Positions 13,356 to 15,104 of a stretch of DNA of 15,104 nucleotides are shown in pieces. The DNA comes from JAICTV01 sp035634055 (GTDB lineage: Bacteria; Planctomycetota; Phycisphaerae; Tepidisphaerales; Tepidisphaeraceae). The stretch's first letter is position 1, and each line of letters opens with the position of its first letter. The position numbers and the translations under genes are program-made. Under the pieces are notes generated by a model, which worked only from the letters and a program-made list of their open reading frames with translations, made no database searches and was not told the DNA's origin. The stretch is taken from contig DASQDR010000032.1 in NCBI GenBank assembly GCA_035634055.1, positions 1 through 15,104 on the forward strand, written 5' to 3'.

Positions 13356-13361
13356 AAGGAG
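13356..13361 (+). promoter_or_regulatory. Ribosome binding site of the antiporter gene
   Basis: AAGGAG ends only three bases before ATG 13365. The motif is strong but the spacing is shorter than usual. No other in-frame start with a better site is nearby. Confidence 0.5.
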
Positions 13362-13364
13362 CGC

Positions 13365-15104
13365 ATGGTCTACTTAGCCGCCCTCGGTCCGCTCGCCGCC
13401 GCCGCCGGCGCCGCTTCCGGCGCAGGGGAGTTCCACGTCTCGCCGGATTTGCACGAGATCCTCCAGATCCCCGAGCACGGGCGGACCTACCAGATCATGA
13501 TGGTGCTGTTCCAGCTCTCGGCGATCCTGGTGGCCGCCAAGCTGCTGGGGTGGCTGGCGGAGCGCGTGCGCGTGCCGGGCGTGATCGGCGAGCTGCTCGC
13601 CGGGGCGATCATCGGCCCGTACCTGCTCGGGCAGTGGATCCGCATCCCGCTGCACGGGCACTGGGTGTCGCTCTTCCCGCACCCGCAAGACGGGCAGTGG
13701 CCGGTCAACGAGATCCTTTGGTCGTTCGCGCAGTTCGCCAGCATTATCCTGCTGTTCATCACCGGTTTGCACACGGACCTGAAGCAGTTCCTGAAGTACG
13801 TCGGGCCGGCCACGCTGGTGGCGGTGGTGGGGATCGCCGCGCCGTTCCTGCTGGGCGTCGGGACGGTCTACATCCCCTTCTTCGCCGACCTCGCTCGACC
13901 GGGCGCGGGCGAGTCGGTGCTGGTCCCCGCGCTGTTCGTCGGCGCGATCCTCGCCGCCACCAGCATCGGCATCACCGCGCGGGTGCTCAGCGACATCGAG
14001 CAGCTCGACACGCCCGAGGGCGTTACCATCCTCGGGGCGGCGGTGCTCGACGACGTGCTGGGCATCATCGCGCTGGCGATCGTCGGCGGCATCGCCAGTT
14101 CCGGCACCGTCTCCTTCGCTGACGTCGGCTGGATCAGCTTCAAGGCGATCGGCGTCTGGGTCGCCCTCACCGGCGTGATCCTCGCCTTGGCGAAGCACAT
14201 CGAGCGGCTGTTCAACCGGATCCGCTACGCGGGGGCGCTGGTCGGGCTCGGGCTGGCGCTGGCGTTCGTTTGCTCCGGCATCGCCGAGTCGTTCGGTCTC
14301 GCCTTCATCATCGGCGCGTATTCCGTCGGGCTGGGGCTGTCGCGCACGGCGATGGCGCACCGGCTGATGGACGAGCTGCGATCGCTGTCGGACTTCGTCG
14401 TCCCGGTCTTCTTCGCCTGCCTCGGGATGCTGGTGAACTTCGAGGCGATGTTCAGCGACTGGCGCGTCGTCGTCTTCGGCCTGGTGGTGACGGCCGCCGC
14501 GATCGTCGGGAAGCTGGTCGGCTGCGGGCTGGCGGCGCTGCCGGCCGGCTTCAACGCCCGCGGCGCGTACCGCATCGGGCTGGGGATGATGCCGCGCGGC
14601 GAGGTCGCGCTCATCGTCGCGGGCATCGGCCTGTCGCGCAACCTGATCGGCGAGAACGTGTTCGGCGTCTCGATCATGATGACGCTGATCACCACGATCG
14701 TGGCGCCCATCCTGCTGGTCCCGGCGTTCGCCACCGGCGGCAGCGGTCGCAAGCGCCCGGCGGACGTGACGCCCAAGCTGCCCAGCGTCTCGCAGCTCCC
14801 CGGGATCATGTTGCACCTCCCGCCGGACCTGTGCGAGCCGTTCCTGCACCGCCTGCTCCAGGCCGCGCAGTCGCACGGGTGGGAGGGGACGTACGAGCGC
14901 GCCGACCAGAAGATCTACCTGCTCCGCAACGGCGGCGACGCCGCCCAGGTGCAACTGGACGCCAACAACCGGATCATCATCGACGCCAGCGACTCGCGGC
15001 AGCCGGAGTTCGCCACGATGGTGGAGCGGGTGCGGGAATCGGTCTCCACCGACATGACGCCGCTGCCCGCCGCCAACAGGACCCCGCTGCCGGCCGCCGC
15101 GGCG
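13365..15104 (+). CDS. CPA2-type Na+(K+)/H+ antiporter with extra C-terminal domain, partial (3' end off window)
   Basis: The frame opens at ATG 13365 and stays open to the right edge, giving 580 residues without a stop. Residues 42-455 form a monovalent cation/proton antiporter (Na_H_Exchanger, CPA2) with about twelve helices. Family blocks include RVRVPGVIGELLAGAIIGPY (67-86), FASIILLFITGLHTDLKQFL (124-143), ATSIGITARVLSDIEQLDTP (198-217), AAVLDDVLGIIALA (225-238, with the Asp pair D229-D230 in the ion-binding helix) and GMMPRGEVALIVAGIGLS (407-424). The protein should exchange Na+ or K+ for protons at the inner membrane. Instead of a TrkA_N (KTN) domain, residues 470-560 form a soluble segment I do not recognise. 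It includes LPGIMLHLPPDLCEPFLHRL (478-497) and IYLLRNGG (517-524), and an Ala/Pro tail follows. The first 40 residues may include a signal-like segment. It diverges from the coiled-coil gene. Confidence 0.93.
   Translation, partial: MVYLAALGPLAAAAGAASGAGEFHVSPDLHEILQIPEHGRTYQIMMVLFQLSAILVAAKLLGWLAERVRVPGVIGELLAGAIIGPYLLGQWIRIPLHGHWVSLFPHPQDGQWPVNEILWSFAQFASIILLFITGLHTDLKQFLKYVGPATLVAVVGIAAPFLLGVGTVYIPFFADLARPGAGESVLVPALFVGAILAATSIGITARVLSDIEQLDTPEGVTILGAAVLDDVLGIIALAIVGGIASSGTVSFADVGWISFKAIGVWVALTGVILALAKHIERLFNRIRYAGALVGLGLALAFVCSGIAESFGLAFIIGAYSVGLGLSRTAMAHRLMDELRSLSDFVVPVFFACLGMLVNFEAMFSDWRVVVFGLVVTAAAIVGKLVGCGLAALPAGFNARGAYRIGLGMMPRGEVALIVAGIGLSRNLIGENVFGVSIMMTLITTIVAPILLVPAFATGGSGRKRPADVTPKLPSVSQLPGIMLHLPPDLCEPFLHRLLQAAQSHGWEGTYERADQKIYLLRNGGDAAQVQLDANNRIIIDASDSRQPEFATMVERVRESVSTDMTPLPAANRTPLPAAAA

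Overview
The window is about 70% G+C and reads like a chromosomal segment of a Planctomycetota bacterium, most likely of the Phycisphaerae type. This is inferred from four things: short genes on both strands, several starts with a -10 box but no Shine-Dalgarno sequence, an exosortase-type (PEP-CTERM-like) surface protein with a fibro-slime domain, and abundant short repeat families (GGCACG octamers, GTGGCCA heptamers, CGAAAACGAACCCAAT units) between genes. No rRNA, tRNA, CRISPR array, transposase or phage gene was seen.

Layout, left to right. 1-1593 (minus): an ECF sigma factor followed 4 bases later by a zinc-finger anti-sigma-like membrane protein with glycine tracts, which runs off the left edge. 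1700-3571 (plus): a six-helix membrane protein of unknown function, divergent from the sigma gene, then a GNAT acetyltransferase. 3830-6641 (minus): a secreted fibro-slime protein and rpoN (sigma-54). 6907-9661 (plus): a three-gene ABC importer of the ZnuA/ZnuC/ZnuB type, whose binding protein lacks two of the usual metal-binding histidines. 9662-10278: a 617-base gene-free stretch with a 90-base palindrome and three spaced direct repeats. 10279-11574 (plus): an MFS transporter. 11667-13127 (minus): an ankyrin-repeat protein and a membrane-anchored coiled-coil protein. 13365-15104 (plus): a CPA2-type cation/proton antiporter with an extra C-terminal domain, cut by the right edge.

How the genes relate. 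Two functional units are clear: the sigma/anti-sigma pair and the metal importer operon. rpoN has a near-consensus sigma-54 promoter about 100 bases upstream on its own strand, which suggests autoregulation. The other genes look like separate single-gene units.

The least ordinary content is between the genes. There are two inverted oligomer arrays (heptamers at 6765-6900, octamers at 11581-11708), a palindromic element present twice (about 3708-3808 and 9702-9791), and a 17-base unit repeated three times at about 70-base spacing (10007-10163). One octamer array supplies the last codons of the ankyrin gene. No single previously undescribed multi-gene system can be demonstrated here. The best candidates for new biology are the possible sigma-54 loop, the altered metal-binding protein, the repeat families and the leaderless-start pattern.
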